A stretch of 64,000 bases of DNA, taken from assembly GCA_020698575.1 (NCBI GenBank), contig CM036251.1:9898288-9962287 (forward strand), written 5' to 3'. A program made the position numbers and the translations under genes. Below the pieces are notes generated by a model. The model was not told where the DNA came from, did no database searches, and saw nothing but the letters and a program-made list of their open reading frames with translations. This DNA comes from Bostrychus sinensis (lineage: Eukaryota; Chordata; Actinopteri; Gobiiformes; Eleotridae). This document shows, piece by piece, positions 24,141 through 35,681 of this stretch (the first letter of the stretch is position 1; each line of letters opens with the position of its first letter).

Positions 24141-25558
24141 AAAAATTAACAAAACACACAGAGAGAGAATCCAAACTTTGCAATCTTAACAAAAAGCAAA
24201 GTAAAAGAGCAATGGAAAGTAAAAAGCTAGCATTGAAAATAATGTATGCACACTGATTCTACTGCTTATTTATCGTAGTGGTTGCAGGGCAGGGGCGTCC
24301 TAGACAATGACCAGTTAGCCTCAAGGGTTGTTGAGACAGAAAATTTAGATTTATCAATGCCCTATATGTCTTTGGATCATGGTTTGATCAAGTAAGAGCC
24401 AGCGCTAAAGAAACCATCAATTCCTGGTAACTAGTACAGACTACAGGAAAACAGTTAACGCCAAAGGCCAACAAGCTATTAATAACTGGGATAACACTCA
24501 AAATGCTGTTACCTGGGTCTTACAGGTAATAACAGTAATGTACAGTGCAGCCGCTGGTGGTGATCGCTTCATATACCTCCCACTTTCATAGATTTTCTTT
24601 CAAGTCACAGATACCGCAGTGCACTTACCGAGGCTCTAAAACAATACCCAGTGAAGAGTGAAAAGTCTTTGTACGTGCTTATCTAAAAATACTTTAAAAG
24701 CTTTATAAAATCCAAAAGAAATTGCACAACATTTTTCATGTATCTCTTCTTGTAGCTGCCCAGATGGGACAAACTGCTGGGGGTGAAGCACACATTTCTT
24801 TCTGAAAACAAATTGTATGAAGGTCTGAAAGGTTCAGATACCTGAACTTAATGTTTTCTTCATTTATCATGCTCTCACAGTTTTTGGTGTCCTTTTGATA
24901 ATTCTTCTATCGGCTTCTTCAGTACAACTATACAAAAGCTGTTTTATAAAAGGCGCCTTTTATTCTCATCTTGAGGCTGCTCTCATGCATTTGCTGCAGC
25001 TCATGGGTTCAGGGTGAGGTCTATTAAAACATTTAAATGTAAGTTTTAATTTGCTGAAGTAAAAACGAAAAGAGAAGCTGGTTCATTTTGAAATGTTGTA
25101 CTCTAGTGCAAATCTGAGTGATGAAATTTGACTGGCTTTTTATCTGGAACCTTTAAGTTTGTAAGTGAGAGATGTTGCGGTGATCAAAAATAAGTTTCCC
25201 TCTGCAAACCCCTTTTTAGTTCACAATCAAGAATCTAAGTATCACAGCCTTAATTGCATTGAATTTGAGTTTAATGTCCACTGGGTTTTCTCATATACAA
25301 CCTGTCTATGTGCCTAACTATTGCGATGGAGAGTCTGACCACTGGATGCTGCTCACAACTCCAACTTTAATGTAAAAACATGTCATTCTGCAATTAGCCT
25401 TGCAACATTACAACTCAGTAACAGACAGTAGGCACCCACAGTTAGGCCCAACATCATTCATACATTGGCCAAATTCTGAGTTAATGTGATTACTTAGTTA
25501 ATGACTCTGGTTGGAAATGACAGAATGAAAGACTGTAAGAAATTGTGGTCAGTTTTGC
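24141..25558. other. Unannotated; weak family D fragment near 24280-24380
   Basis: GACAATGACCAGTTAGCCTC and CCCTATATGTCTTTGGATCA suggest a further decayed family D copy. The rest has nothing supported. Confidence 0.4.
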
Positions 25559-25579
25559 AAAAAAAAAAAAAAAAAAAAA
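25559..25579. repeat. Poly-A tract
   Basis: An uninterrupted run of 21 A. Confidence 0.95.
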
Positions 25580-26269
25580 GCTATCTTTTTTGTTTGTCCA
25601 ATATTGTTCATTCCCTTTCCCAATAATCAATAGCAAGGCCTTTATTTTCTATCATGTATGTAATTTTTTAAAATATTTGCTGACATGTTTTTGCACATTT
25701 CTGCTGGGATTTTGGACCCCTCTTTTTTGCACAGTTCTCAGGTTCACAATATGATGATCCAGGTCTGGACTGTGGTTTGACCACCTTAAAGACACTGATC
25801 CTGTTTCAACCATTTCTTTACCACTTTGACTGTGTGTTGTGGGTTATTGTCCAAGGCCAGAGTATAATTCATTTTACTCTTGATACGAAACAATGCATTT
25901 TTTTACCTTAATTTAACAGTTTTGTAGTCAGTGTGATGGCGAAATAAAAGCCTTGCAAGAATCAGAGTGCCAACATGATGTCCCTGAAGCCATGGGTCTT
26001 GCAAGAAAGTGACACATCCCAGCCAAAACAACAAGTCAATGATGGCTTATTTTCTTAGATGTTTGTCATGGCAGAGCAGCCAAAAGTCAGAAGAAATCTT
26101 TGCACAGACATGAGGAGCGGAAAATAAGTGTCAAGCCGAATGAAGAGTCACACAGGACTCTACCAGACTTGTGATAAAACAACAAAGAAACAAGCTAAGC
26201 TGCCTGGTTCCTCTTAAAATGTACCTACTGCTATGGCACCTTTGCACTCTGGTACCTCAGCAAACCCCG
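25580..26269. other. Unannotated stretch
   Basis: No supported feature. The phrase TTATTGTCCAAGGCCAGAGT and surroundings could be a decayed DNA transposon, but no ends are visible. Confidence 0.4.
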
Positions 26270-26745
26270 TTCTCATTTTCCCTTTGATAGATTATGGCTG
26301 TGTCAACCCGTGATATGGCAAGTGAAATCATAAGCTCACAACGGCGGTGGCTCAGCTGTCATTCACCGATTGGGAGACAATAGACAGATGATGAACGATG
26401 AAGATGAATGGCATCGCGCCGCACCGAACAAATGAATTCCAAGGACGCTCCTCGCCATTTCAATGAGCTTTCCCCCCCGCTATGTCTCCGCATAAATCAT
26501 GTTAACCTTCTCATTTTCAACTTCATCCATTTTTAAGGCGCTCTTCCTCTCTCCTGTCTCCCCCTCGCAGATGCATCAAAGGGATCTGATTGCCCAGATT
26601 CCATTAAACTGGAGACTGCCGAATATTGTGTCACTTTTTCCACGAATGCCAACTCCGCTGTCTGTCATAACTCAGAGCTGTCACGGCGGAGCTCCTCGCT
26701 GCATGCAAATGACGGAGGCAGGCTGGAGAGAGAGGAGGAGAGGGG
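26270..26745. other. Candidate conserved non-coding block
   Basis: The clearest non-repetitive, GC-balanced block in the first half of the window, with GAATGGCATCGCGCCGCACC and TTCCAAGGACGCTCCTCGCC. Homopolymers and repeat families are absent apart from a C8 run. The 95-codon plus-strand frame (26499-26786) does not look like a protein family that I know. Confidence 0.35.
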
Positions 26746-28774
26746 AGAATTACTACTACACTGCCTTTTGTAATACTGAGAATTGATACTTGCCCTGACA
26801 GGAACACCCACATGAGGAAATAAGGCACCACACAGGCGATGTACTCACTGTAAAGCCAGTAAGAGGGCAGGCATTATCTTATATGTGTGTGCCCATTCTG
26901 TCAGGATTGTGAATACTGTGTGTAAATGCTACATTACTAAACAGAAAACAAGTGTTAAATCTGAGGAGAACTTTTTGTTGAACTTGTAAAGTACATTCAT
27001 TGTCAAATGTTTTAAAAAATGTGAATGTTCAGAGTATACTTTTATCTTTGGTCAATTATATGCCTGCATGCTCAAAACAGTGATGCTCAATAACGGCTGC
27101 TGTACAGTGAAAGTGTTTTCTCGAGCAATGCGACATCTGTTTACTCAGAGAAACAGGACAAAGATAAGACAAATAGGAAGCATAGTACAATTGTAAAACG
27201 GTTAGCTTTGAACTTCTTGTAATGTATTAGAGTCTCAAAGTGGAAAACTAAAGCAAGGTTTACACTGCGTAGTTTCAATCGTCTCAGTCAAATAATTCCT
27301 AATCCTGGGTAAAGTCGCCCAATTTAGATCAAAAATGGTGGTGGTATGTTGTATAGGGACACGGGGACAAAGATCACACACAGGACTGTCTAATGACCAA
27401 AAACAAGCTGTGACTGATACCAGACAGATTGCGATATTTTGGAAGATTCGTTGCAGAGTATGTCTGTCTGGCTCATAGTAACAACAACAGTGCCCAGCCA
27501 CAACCATGAGCACTGTTTTCCTCTTTTCCCTTTGGATGCATTTACTTTTCCACACACATCCATGACATTAACACCATGGATGTATTATAGAGCAAGCGGC
27601 GCTGACTCAGCAGCACAACGATGACGTAAACATTGTCCTGCCTGAAATTAGTTCCAGTTGACTTTGGTCGGAGCCACAATTTAAAGTATGAACTCTCGTC
27701 CAGTGTGAACAAGTGGTAGTTCAAGATTTACAGGAAGCACGCCACATCGTGCAGTGTCACTTCCATAAATCTTGTAAGACTAAAAAAATGCACTGTGTAT
27801 ACCCGACTTAAAACAGACAATGCTGTATTAGAAGCAAATATCTCCATACATTCTCATGCAAACCTTCTCTTCCATAAAGAATCAGCATATTACCCGCTTG
27901 AAATGATTATTCATTTTTTGCGCCATACTGGCCACTACAAAACCACCTGCCATTGCATCTACTTTTTTTTGTCATTTTCATTGCGATGGTGGTGTATGTC
28001 TAGCAGCGGGTGGAGCAGGATTTATTCAGGTTAGTGCATGGACTCATAGGAAATCCCCAGGCTCATTTACAAAGTTAATTTTTGCTAGCTGCATTTTCCT
28101 GAATTTATTATTCTGTAAATTACTTTCAGTTTTCCAATGATCTGTGCAAATACTCCATGGTTGCTGTAAATCTCTTCTTACTTTGCAGATGCATTTTTGC
28201 ATTTCATACATTCTGGTTTTTTCTGCAGCTTTTGAGCAGTCCTCAGTCTTTATCTTGATTTCTTTTTGTGTTTACTGAAGACTGGGTCAAGGTTGATCTT
28301 AAGCCAAACTCACTAACCTCCCTGTGGTCCCAGTGGATAACTTCTTATTGTTTGGTTCCTTTAGTGGAGTCCAGTTCAGTTAAAGGAGAGAAGCGAGGGC
28401 AGTGAACACATCATTCAGATCCACTGGGAGCAGACCTGCAGCTCCTCCTGGGCAGTCGTTATCTCGGCTTCATCGTCTTGAACAACAGCATCAGAACAAC
28501 TCACTGCAAACAACTGGAGACAGGTTTTTGAACAATGTAAATTTGATATCCATTGTTTATAAAATATATGACCAGATAATAATCCCATTGTTATAATTCA
28601 GAGGTTACACCATTATTTCTATTTCTATTCTAAATATTGCTCAGTGATAGCAGAGTATAAGGTTAATGCCTCATAGAATTTCTTAATTTAAGAAAAGGAA
28701 ATGACTTCGATGAGTCAAAAAAAATTCTGCCTCAGGGGGTCAAAAGCGAGGGCACCTCTCGCATCAATCCTGAG
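26746..28774. other. Unannotated stretch
   Basis: Two kilobases with scattered frames (up to 106 codons, minus, 27235-27555). The segment 27257-27720 starts AAGGTTTACACTGCG and ends near CAGTGTGAACAAGTGG, suggestive of weak inverted ends of an old DNA element, but not convincing. Confidence 0.4.
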
Positions 28775-28900
28775 GCTGGATAAATGGAGAGGTGAAAAAC
28801 TTGTGCCAAATTATGCAAATCGATAAGTGTAAGGAGACAGGGGATTTGCTGTGGCAACCCCAGAAGGGAAAAGCCCAAAAGGACTTTTATGTGCTCAAAA
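28775..28900 (+). repeat. Family C dispersed repeat, copy
   Basis: CTGGATAAATGGAGAGGTG, ATTATGCAAATCGATAAG and GGGGATTTGCTGTGGCAACC, then AGAAGGGAAAAGCCC, match the block order at 4311 and 56942. Confidence 0.6.
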
Positions 28901-29019
28901 ACTTTTTAGTAAAAGTGCAAAGTTTTTGTAGGAAAAACAAAACACTGCTCGGTAGATATTTTACAATTTAAGTGGGGGAGAGGGCACCATGACACCTGGG
29001 ATGCTTGGTCCCATGGCTC

Positions 29020-29362
29020 TACATAAACACGTGAAACGAGGAAGTGCTTTTGTGCGTTTCTAAAGCGCACTGTCAACGGACTCATTCTGATGATTTCAGC
29101 GCTTAAATTGAAGTCACTACAAAGCAGTCAGCTCATTTATCTATCTGTTATTGTCATGGTACTAGTAGCTATGTAAATAGCTATTAGGCGACATACACCT
29201 AATCCATGCGTCCACTGCAAAGTCCCAGTAAAAGCTCCCCAGAAGAAGACGTTTTTCATGCAAATGCATTACTTTAACTTTTAAAACATGAAACACTAAT
29301 GCAAAGGTGCCCAAAATAATTCAAAAAGCCTGAAAAAACCATAATATAGGACCTTTAAATGA
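29020..29362 (+). mobile_element. Family B miniature element, copy 4
   Basis: Contains CACTACAAAGCAGTCAGCTC, ACACCTAATCCATGCGTCCA and AACACTAATGCAAAGGTGCC. The right terminus is ATAATATAGGACCTTTAAAT, overlapping TTAA. The CTCF-like core is eroded to TTAGGCGACA. Confidence 0.75.
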
Positions 29363-29844
29363 AGACAACTGTAGTTTAAAAAAAAATAACAGTAAGAAAT
29401 ACAGAAATGTACATAACAAAAAGACAATAACATAATAACTTGTATTCAACAAAGTCATAAATAAGACGCAGACTTGGATAAATCTAAGCAGTATGTCAGG
29501 TGGGATTACACTTTGACTGCTGAGTTGTGTTCATTTGTGCAGCACGTCTCTCTCTCTCCTCTCTGTGTGAGTGCATGTGTGTTTGCAGCAGTAGACAATG
29601 ATTTCGACTGCCTGTCCACCTCTATTGGCATCTACAATTTCCTCACTTCATCCTGGCCACAGATCTGGCGCCTCTTAACAATCTGCAAACTGCTGCTGCC
29701 ACCCGATATCCAACTGCATTTTTCACACTCTCCTCAATGTAATTCTGACCTGCTATAGACAGTCAAACATGTACTTGTTTTTCTAGATGTAGGCAGAGAA
29801 TACAGTGTTAATAAGTTGTATAGACGACATCATTCCTGTTATGG
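29363..29844. other. Unannotated stretch
   Basis: A 94-codon plus-strand frame at 29474-29758 has no family features. Nothing else. Confidence 0.4.
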
Positions 29845-30307
29845 GTGTTTCTACCATGTTATAATGTTCCCTCATCAAAAACATACCTGGAGTTGTGTTT
29901 TGCCTTGTCCATGCATGTTTAATTAATTCTATATTCCCACTCCAGGAAGCACTGACCAATCAACAAGCCCTCTACATCCAGGCTGCTCTCAATCATTTAT
30001 CCAAAAAATGGTGTACAACGCTGTTTCCACTGATTCCTCACAGTTATTTTTTTATTTTGTTGTAAAATGGCATCATGCAAAATGTTCAAGGAAGTGAAGC
30101 ACTCTTTCATTCTTTAAATAAAGTTCAGAAGACCACAGATGTCTGCCCTCTGCTGGTCTCTTCACCTGTTTCTTTATGGCGCCAGTGGACTACTTTTTAA
30201 AAACGCTCTCTTTTAGTCACATAATGTTTTTAAAGGTTGTAATGCTGTTCTAGAGGCAACCAAAATTGGTTTAAAAATATGAATAAAAGCATAATATAGT
30301 CCTTAAA
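29845..30307 (+). mobile_element. Family A miniature element, copy 4
   Basis: Nearly complete: ACCATGTTATAATGTTCCCT, ACCTGGAGTTGTGTTTTG, CTCCAGGAAGCACTGACCAA, CTGCCCTCTGCTGGTCTCTT, and the right terminus GCATAATATAGTCCTTAAA with TTAA. The CTCF-core-like motif is on the minus strand at 30143-30156. No coding capacity. Confidence 0.85.
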
Positions 30308-30654
30308 AATCCCATACATTCACCTAAAATAAACCTTAAATGGGTCCTCAATTTGTCCCAACAAGAAGCAGTCCTTTTTCAGGGCCTGACCCTGAACATT
30401 ACAGTATAATTGGTGGCTGTCTCAGTGCAGCTGATCGTCTTCATTTACCAGGACCTCCATGTGTGAGCGGCGCCAGAGAGATTGATGTCTGACAGTTTGA
30501 CGCCGCAGTGGAAAAACTCAGCACCCCTGCGGTTTTCCACTTAATCTACTGAAATGCTAATGCGTGACCGATCAATAGCACAGTATATTTACCTCAGCTC
30601 CTTTTTGCTGATATTGCAATTGCTTAAAACATCTAGGGCCTTGCATAGACTGCG
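30308..30654. other. Non-repetitive stretch, weak candidate conserved block
   Basis: 30440-30610 is GC-balanced (GAGCGGCGCCAGAGAGATTG). No frame or repeat seen. Confidence 0.3.
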
Positions 30655-30677
30655 TTTTTTTTTTTTTTTTTTTTTTT
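30655..30677. repeat. Poly-T tract
   Basis: About 23 uninterrupted T. Confidence 0.95.
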
Positions 30678-32763
30678 CACTGAGGTTTAGAAAAGCTGTA
30701 ATAGTGAGATAAAGAACCAAAGCTTACTCATGGTACCTCAACCTCCTTGTGACCCATGGGCCATTATGTAGGCATGTCATTATGTAGATGTGTTCACAAT
30801 AAATGCTTCTGGGCTTTTCTTTGACGGTGTATGTCACAGGCTAAAACGTATTCAAGCAGACGGTTATTCAGAGAGTTAATACATGTCTACAGTGGATGTC
30901 AAGGTGTAATGCAGTGGTGCAATAAAGAAATAAAGCTTTCAGAGAGGATGCAGTGGGGCATTAGTGGTAAGGGAGAGAAGACGTGGGTATGGCAACTAAA
31001 CAGACCAGGAAGTGGTGTTAGCCAGTAGCAGGGGAGTGTGTTGTATTGGCGGCACGCATTCGATCACATCCAGGAGAGTTCACGAGGGAGCAGAGGGTTC
31101 ATGCTGTATGAGGTCATGTGATAACTATGTATATTAAGAGCTACATGTAAACAAAAGCCTGTCCCCATTCATTTGGATATTATTTCAGTGACATTCTACT
31201 ATGGGTAAGTACGCTACGTATATAAATACTTTTTTTTAAACTTATGTTTTATGACATAAGATCTCATTTGTGACCTTGTGCCACCGGTTAAGGAATAATA
31301 TTTACATTATTTACATAGCGATATGGGCAAGAGTCTGCACATGCATTTTTATTTTGAAATTTACTGGAACCTCTTCACTGGTCCTGTGTCTGACTTCCAG
31401 TGTGCCTCTAGCTGGTCTGTCCAACTTCATGCATAGGGACTGAAGCATTTATCAAAACAGACTCCTATATATTTATCTATGCAGGGGGCACAATGGCAGA
31501 GCTGTTAGGGATAAGAAAATTCCACTTAACCCATGGACTGATAATCTTACGTGAAATAAGTATAATAGCTTGAAACTGGGAAGAAACAACTTGAAACAAG
31601 TCAAATAATCTAGTAAAAAGTTATCTGATAAGAAAATAAATCCAATCTAGAGAAAATTGCTCAAATTAAGATTAATAGTGTGAATTCAAGTCATTTTAAC
31701 TAATCGCCAGTGCAATTACCCTGGATGAGAGAGAGTCTTCACAGACATTTTAACTAATGTAGATTTGGAATTTTTTGCAGTGTGCTATGTTAACTTTTGA
31801 ATATGACAGTGGAAAACATTCAGTTTCTACCCAAAGGACTCAGGTCTGCACAGAACTGTCAGGCGCGGTGTTTGGACGCTCTGCACCTTTTTTGTTTTTT
31901 ACTTTGGCACAGAGGCAGGTGCAACGTTGCTGCCCCTGTGTGGTGCTCTGTGGTGAAATGACATAGATAAGAGACAAAATGTGTCCAAAAACAATTTCCA
32001 CTTCTAGTAAAACAAAAACACATTTTAGGAAATCAGAGCAGTCTCTTACTTTAATTTATTCGAAAGAGTATAAAAAAACAAACAAAAAAACAAACTACTA
32101 TTTACTGAAAAAATTGATTTGGCTTGAATTAAATATCTGAAGCATTCTCTTGTGAGTTTGTCCATGTCTGACTAAATGTGGTTCAAAACAGTTTATCCTC
32201 AGCTGTACCCACGCATCCACATTCATCATGATCTCCTCTTTTCTGTCAATTACACTAAAATGTTATAAATTATCTGAAGCATGAATTTGAATCTTATTTA
32301 ATATTCTCTCGAGCTAAAGTCTGACACGAAGTGTAACCATGAGGAAAGTATTGCCGCTGAAGTTGAAAGAGCCACAGTTGCACACGACTGAGGTCAAATT
32401 ACTTTTTATGACTTTTCGCCTCTTTGTGACTCAAGTACGCTGTAAAAATACCAAGTATTACATTTTCGAGAAACGTTTGCCTTTTCTGAACATTGTGATT
32501 AATTACTTTGAGGACAAACTGAATATAATGGCCACCCACCGCCAGCAGCTTTTTTCCGCAGAACAATATAAAAAGCATCAACAGGTCCATATTGTTCACA
32601 GCCCCCTTAGAAAAAGAAAAACAATTGGCCTACAGAAGTTATAATCAGTTTTAAAAGCCTGTTATTGTTTTATATTCCTTGACCCTAATCTGCACAATTT
32701 ATTAAAAAATGTGCATCTACTAAATAGGGCCAAATGAAGTTAATGTGTTAACTTAGGTTCGGG
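30678..32763. other. Unannotated stretch upstream of the DIRS-like element
   Basis: AT-rich with scattered short frames. The 101-codon plus-strand frame at 32339-32644 overlaps a 66-codon minus-strand frame and shows no family features. I see no promoter or repeat family that I can support. Confidence 0.45.
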
Positions 32764-32782
32764 AGCAGGGCCACGCCTCAAC

Positions 32783-32994
32783 TTATCTCACTCACTACCT
32801 TCACCTCAACTCCACCTCAGTCACACCTTTACTCCACCTTAACCACACCTCTAATTTTCCCAGAAGCCCTTCTTATACCCACCTAGAGTCAGTCAACACT
32901 GTTTGTCTCTGCTCTCTTGACGCACAGTCAGACGTTCGCATTACGAACCAACATTCGCTATTCTTATAGCTAATTCAACTTACTCACCGCTTAA
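32783..32994 (+). promoter_or_regulatory. 5' untranslated leader of the DIRS-like element
   Basis: C-rich and A-poor: repeated CACCTCAACTCCACCTCAG-type phrases, then GTCTCTGCTCTCTTGACGCA before the ATG. The element's promoter presumably lies here or in the left terminal repeat. No TATA box is evident. Confidence 0.4.
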
Positions 32995-34356
32995 ATGGAT
33001 TCAGAGCTCATTCTCAATCCTTCTGATTCCGAGTCTGAGCTATATAGCGACTCGCAGATCCCCGTTTTCCAGCGGTCGGTGGACCAAAGTTCTCCACGCT
33101 CCTCGGCGCGCTCTGCAGGGCGGCGCAAACAGACCTCGGCAAGTCCACCGAATGTGATTTCTCCGACACCTACTCCATCCCCTTCACGTTTCAGGGCTCG
33201 TGGTCGTCGACAACACCCCCGCCGAAGCCGCCGGGATTCCCGCGCTCTTCGCTCTCCCGGTGAGCCGGCTCGCTCAGGTCAGGCTCCCAGCCTCACTCAC
33301 CGGCGCGCGTCCCCACGCACATCTCCTCGGGCCGGACTCAACATCAAGGACTGGACAGTGGCCGGCCTGCAGCGTACTTCGAAGAGGAAGGGCATTCCCT
33401 TCTCTCGATACAACAAGTCGAGACTTTTCCACCTGTTTTCTTCCTCCGTTGACGCTTCAGCGTCCTCCGGCAGAGCCGCAGCACTTCCTGGTTCCCCATC
33501 CGGGGAACGCGCCGGTGGTGACGTCATCGCATTGCCGGTCGTTCCTCCGCTTCAGCCAACCTCTACAGCCCCTCCTGGCGGGGGCCAGGTCGTATCACCC
33601 CCTGTGCCTGCTCCCTCTGTGTCTGACTATCCTCAATTCATTGCTTCTCTCGTTTCATCCCTATGTTCGCAGGCTGCACACAATCCCCATGCACACGCAT
33701 CCTTTCATCCAAACATCCCTTCCTCTACCCTTCCTTCCGCCATTAATAGCCAAATGGCCTCTGCTAGTCTATCTTCCGCTACGGCAACCCAGGAGGTTCC
33801 TCAAGCAAATCTACCCACTCTGCCTCCTTCTATTTTTCCTACTGGCCTGTCTTTTTTCCCCTCCCTCCCCCTCCCTCCCCCTCCCTTCCCCCTCCCTTCC
33901 CCAACACCCCAATGTTTTTTTTTTTTTTTCTGTAACCTTAACCAGCCCATACACTCTGGCGACTGCGGCACCCCCATCTCTCCCTACTTCATCCATAAAT
34001 CGGCCATCTCCTGTCCCATTAGCCTTGCGTCAGCAAATTATTTCGGTTATTGTGTTGACTTAGCTACACTCCTTCACCCTTCTCTCTTTAGTTCTAGCCT
34101 GCCCAGAGAACTGCAATCCAGCCAGGGCCAAATCGTGCAATTGCCCCAGCCCTCCCCATCCCGATCCAAAGATCTTACATCGGCTGAATTCGCTTTGGCT
34201 TTCTCTCTCTATCGCGATACGGTATGCTCCTTGTACCCAGACCGACGAGCCGAACTCGATGACTACCTATCACTAATTCTAGATCTCGCTTTAAGATTTG
34301 GAGGTACAGGGTTTTATACATATCATGTACTTTTTGCGACTCAGGCAGCAGGGTGA
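32995..34356 (+). pseudogene. Gag-like frame of the DIRS-like element
   Basis: A 453-codon open frame starting at the first ATG after the leader. Residues 1-20 are acidic and Ser-rich (DSESELYSDS), and residues 40-110 are Arg/Pro/Ser-rich. Residues about 119-148 (DWTVAGLQ...KGIPF...KSRLFHLF) resemble a SAP-type helix-extension-helix nucleic-acid-binding motif. A Pro/Leu-rich low-complexity middle contains a T16 homopolymer (33914-33929) that encodes a Phe run and may have changed length. The last 60 residues (EFALAFSLYRDTV...LDLALRFGGTGF) look like a folded conserved tail. The frame stops at TGA 34354-34356, and the same frame is open on the other side, leading to the zinc knuckle. I infer that this stop is a mutation or was suppressed. 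The 287-codon frame at 33200-34063 is an overlapping shadow. Confidence 0.72.
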
Positions 34357-35681
34357 CTCCAGCAGTTCAATCAGGGAACCTACTGGGGTGCATTAGACTC
34401 TGAGCTCTATTGCAGGGTCTTCGCCGCTCGTGCTTCCCTCTCATGTGATCTCTGTGGTGCCCCCTCTCATCCCACATTTATGTGCTTCGTGGTCGCACCC
34501 CCGCATTCTCGCCCCACCTCCTCTCGCAGCAGCCCCATAACCGTCATTCGCCTTGCAGGTAAAAGGGCTTGGCTCTCCAAAGCAGACATCACTAGCACCT
34601 TCAAGGTCTTACCCATTCACCCGGACTTCTGGCGCTTCTTCGGAGTTTTCTGGAAAGGCTTCTATTACTTTGCCGTCCGCCTAACCTTCGGCTGCAAAAG
34701 CAGTCCAAAGATCTTTGACTCTCTCTCAGAAGCCTTATGCTGGATTCTTACCAACAACTTCAAACTCCCCTACGTCTTACATCTCCTGGACGACTTTCTG
34801 ATTGTCACTCCAAACTCTTCTCCCCCCCGTCTTGGCCTCTCAACGCTCATCATGGCCTTCTCAGATATTGGCGTGCCTCTGTCAAAAGAGAAAACATTAG
34901 GGCCTCGCACATCTATTGAATTTCTCGGCATTACTCTTGACTCCTTGTCATTTCAAGCTTCTCTGCCCTCTGAAAAAAAAAAAAAAATTCAGCGCATTAC
35001 TTTGCTCCTATCAAACTATCTCCTTACAGACAAATGCACCAAACGGCAGCTCCTCGCTCTTCTCGGCCACCTGAACTATGCCATTCGTATCATACCACAA
35101 GCCAAACCTTTCAGGGTGACTTTAGATGCTTCATGTAAGATGGAAATGCGTCTCTGGCAACAGTTCCTCTCATGTTGGAATGGCATCTCCTTCTTTTACA
35201 ACGACTTCTCGTCACTCCTGCAGGACATTCAGCTGTATACTGATGCTGCTTCTTCGGCAGGCTTCGGTGGTTATTACGGTGGAAGATGGTTCGCGTCCGC
35301 GTAGCCCACAGAGTTCTCGTCCCTCCAGTTGGAAAGTCCATCCTCGGCATTGTGTGAGATATACCCCATCATTATCGCTGCCATTCTTTGGGGGCACGAA
35401 TGGTGTAGAAAATGCATCCTTATCCATTCCGACAATGCAACAGCAGTCGAGATCATCAATAAAGGTCGATCTCGTTCCCCGGCTATCATACAGTTCCTGC
35501 GCAGGCTCACATTAATCTCTGCACAAAATTAGTTTATCCTACGTGCTGCCCACATTCCTGGGTACAAAAACTCAATCGCTGATTCACTTTCTCGTTTCTC
35601 ATTTGAGAAATTCAGACGCTTGGCTCCAGAGTCAGAGATCCATCCTACTCCGGTCCCACCATTTTCAGCAACCATATTCAA
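34357..35681 (+). pseudogene. Zinc knuckle, reverse transcriptase and RNase H of the DIRS-like element
   Basis: In the same frame as the Gag. A CX2CX4HX4C knuckle is coded at 34444-34485 (CDLCGAPSHPTFMC). RT palm motif A is LSKADITSTFKVLPIHPD, with its Asp at 34585. Motif B is LTFGCKSSPKIFDSLSEAL. Motif C is HLLDDFLIV, with the DD pair at 34789-34794 and Leu where Tyr is usual. Motif D/E follows (KTLGPRTSIEFLGITLD). RNase H begins at QLYTDAAS with its Asp at 35242. Then come Glu (LCEIYP, 35356), Asp (IHSDNAT, 35431) and Asp (NSIADSLSRF, 35581), so all four acidic positions are present. TAG codons at 35302-35304 and 35530-35532 break the frame. An ATG at 34480 is inside the knuckle and is not a likely start. 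A run of A near 34975-34987 encodes Lys and is another slip-prone site. Confidence 0.85.

Noticed and set aside
27257..27720. DNA transposon with AGTGTAAAC-type ends
   Set aside because: Similarity of the ends is too short and no target duplication was found.
33200..34063. 287-codon plus-strand frame overlapping the Gag-like frame
   Set aside because: Shadow frame in GC-rich sequence; the overlapping frame carries the acidic start, SAP-like motif and conserved tail and is in phase with the zinc knuckle.
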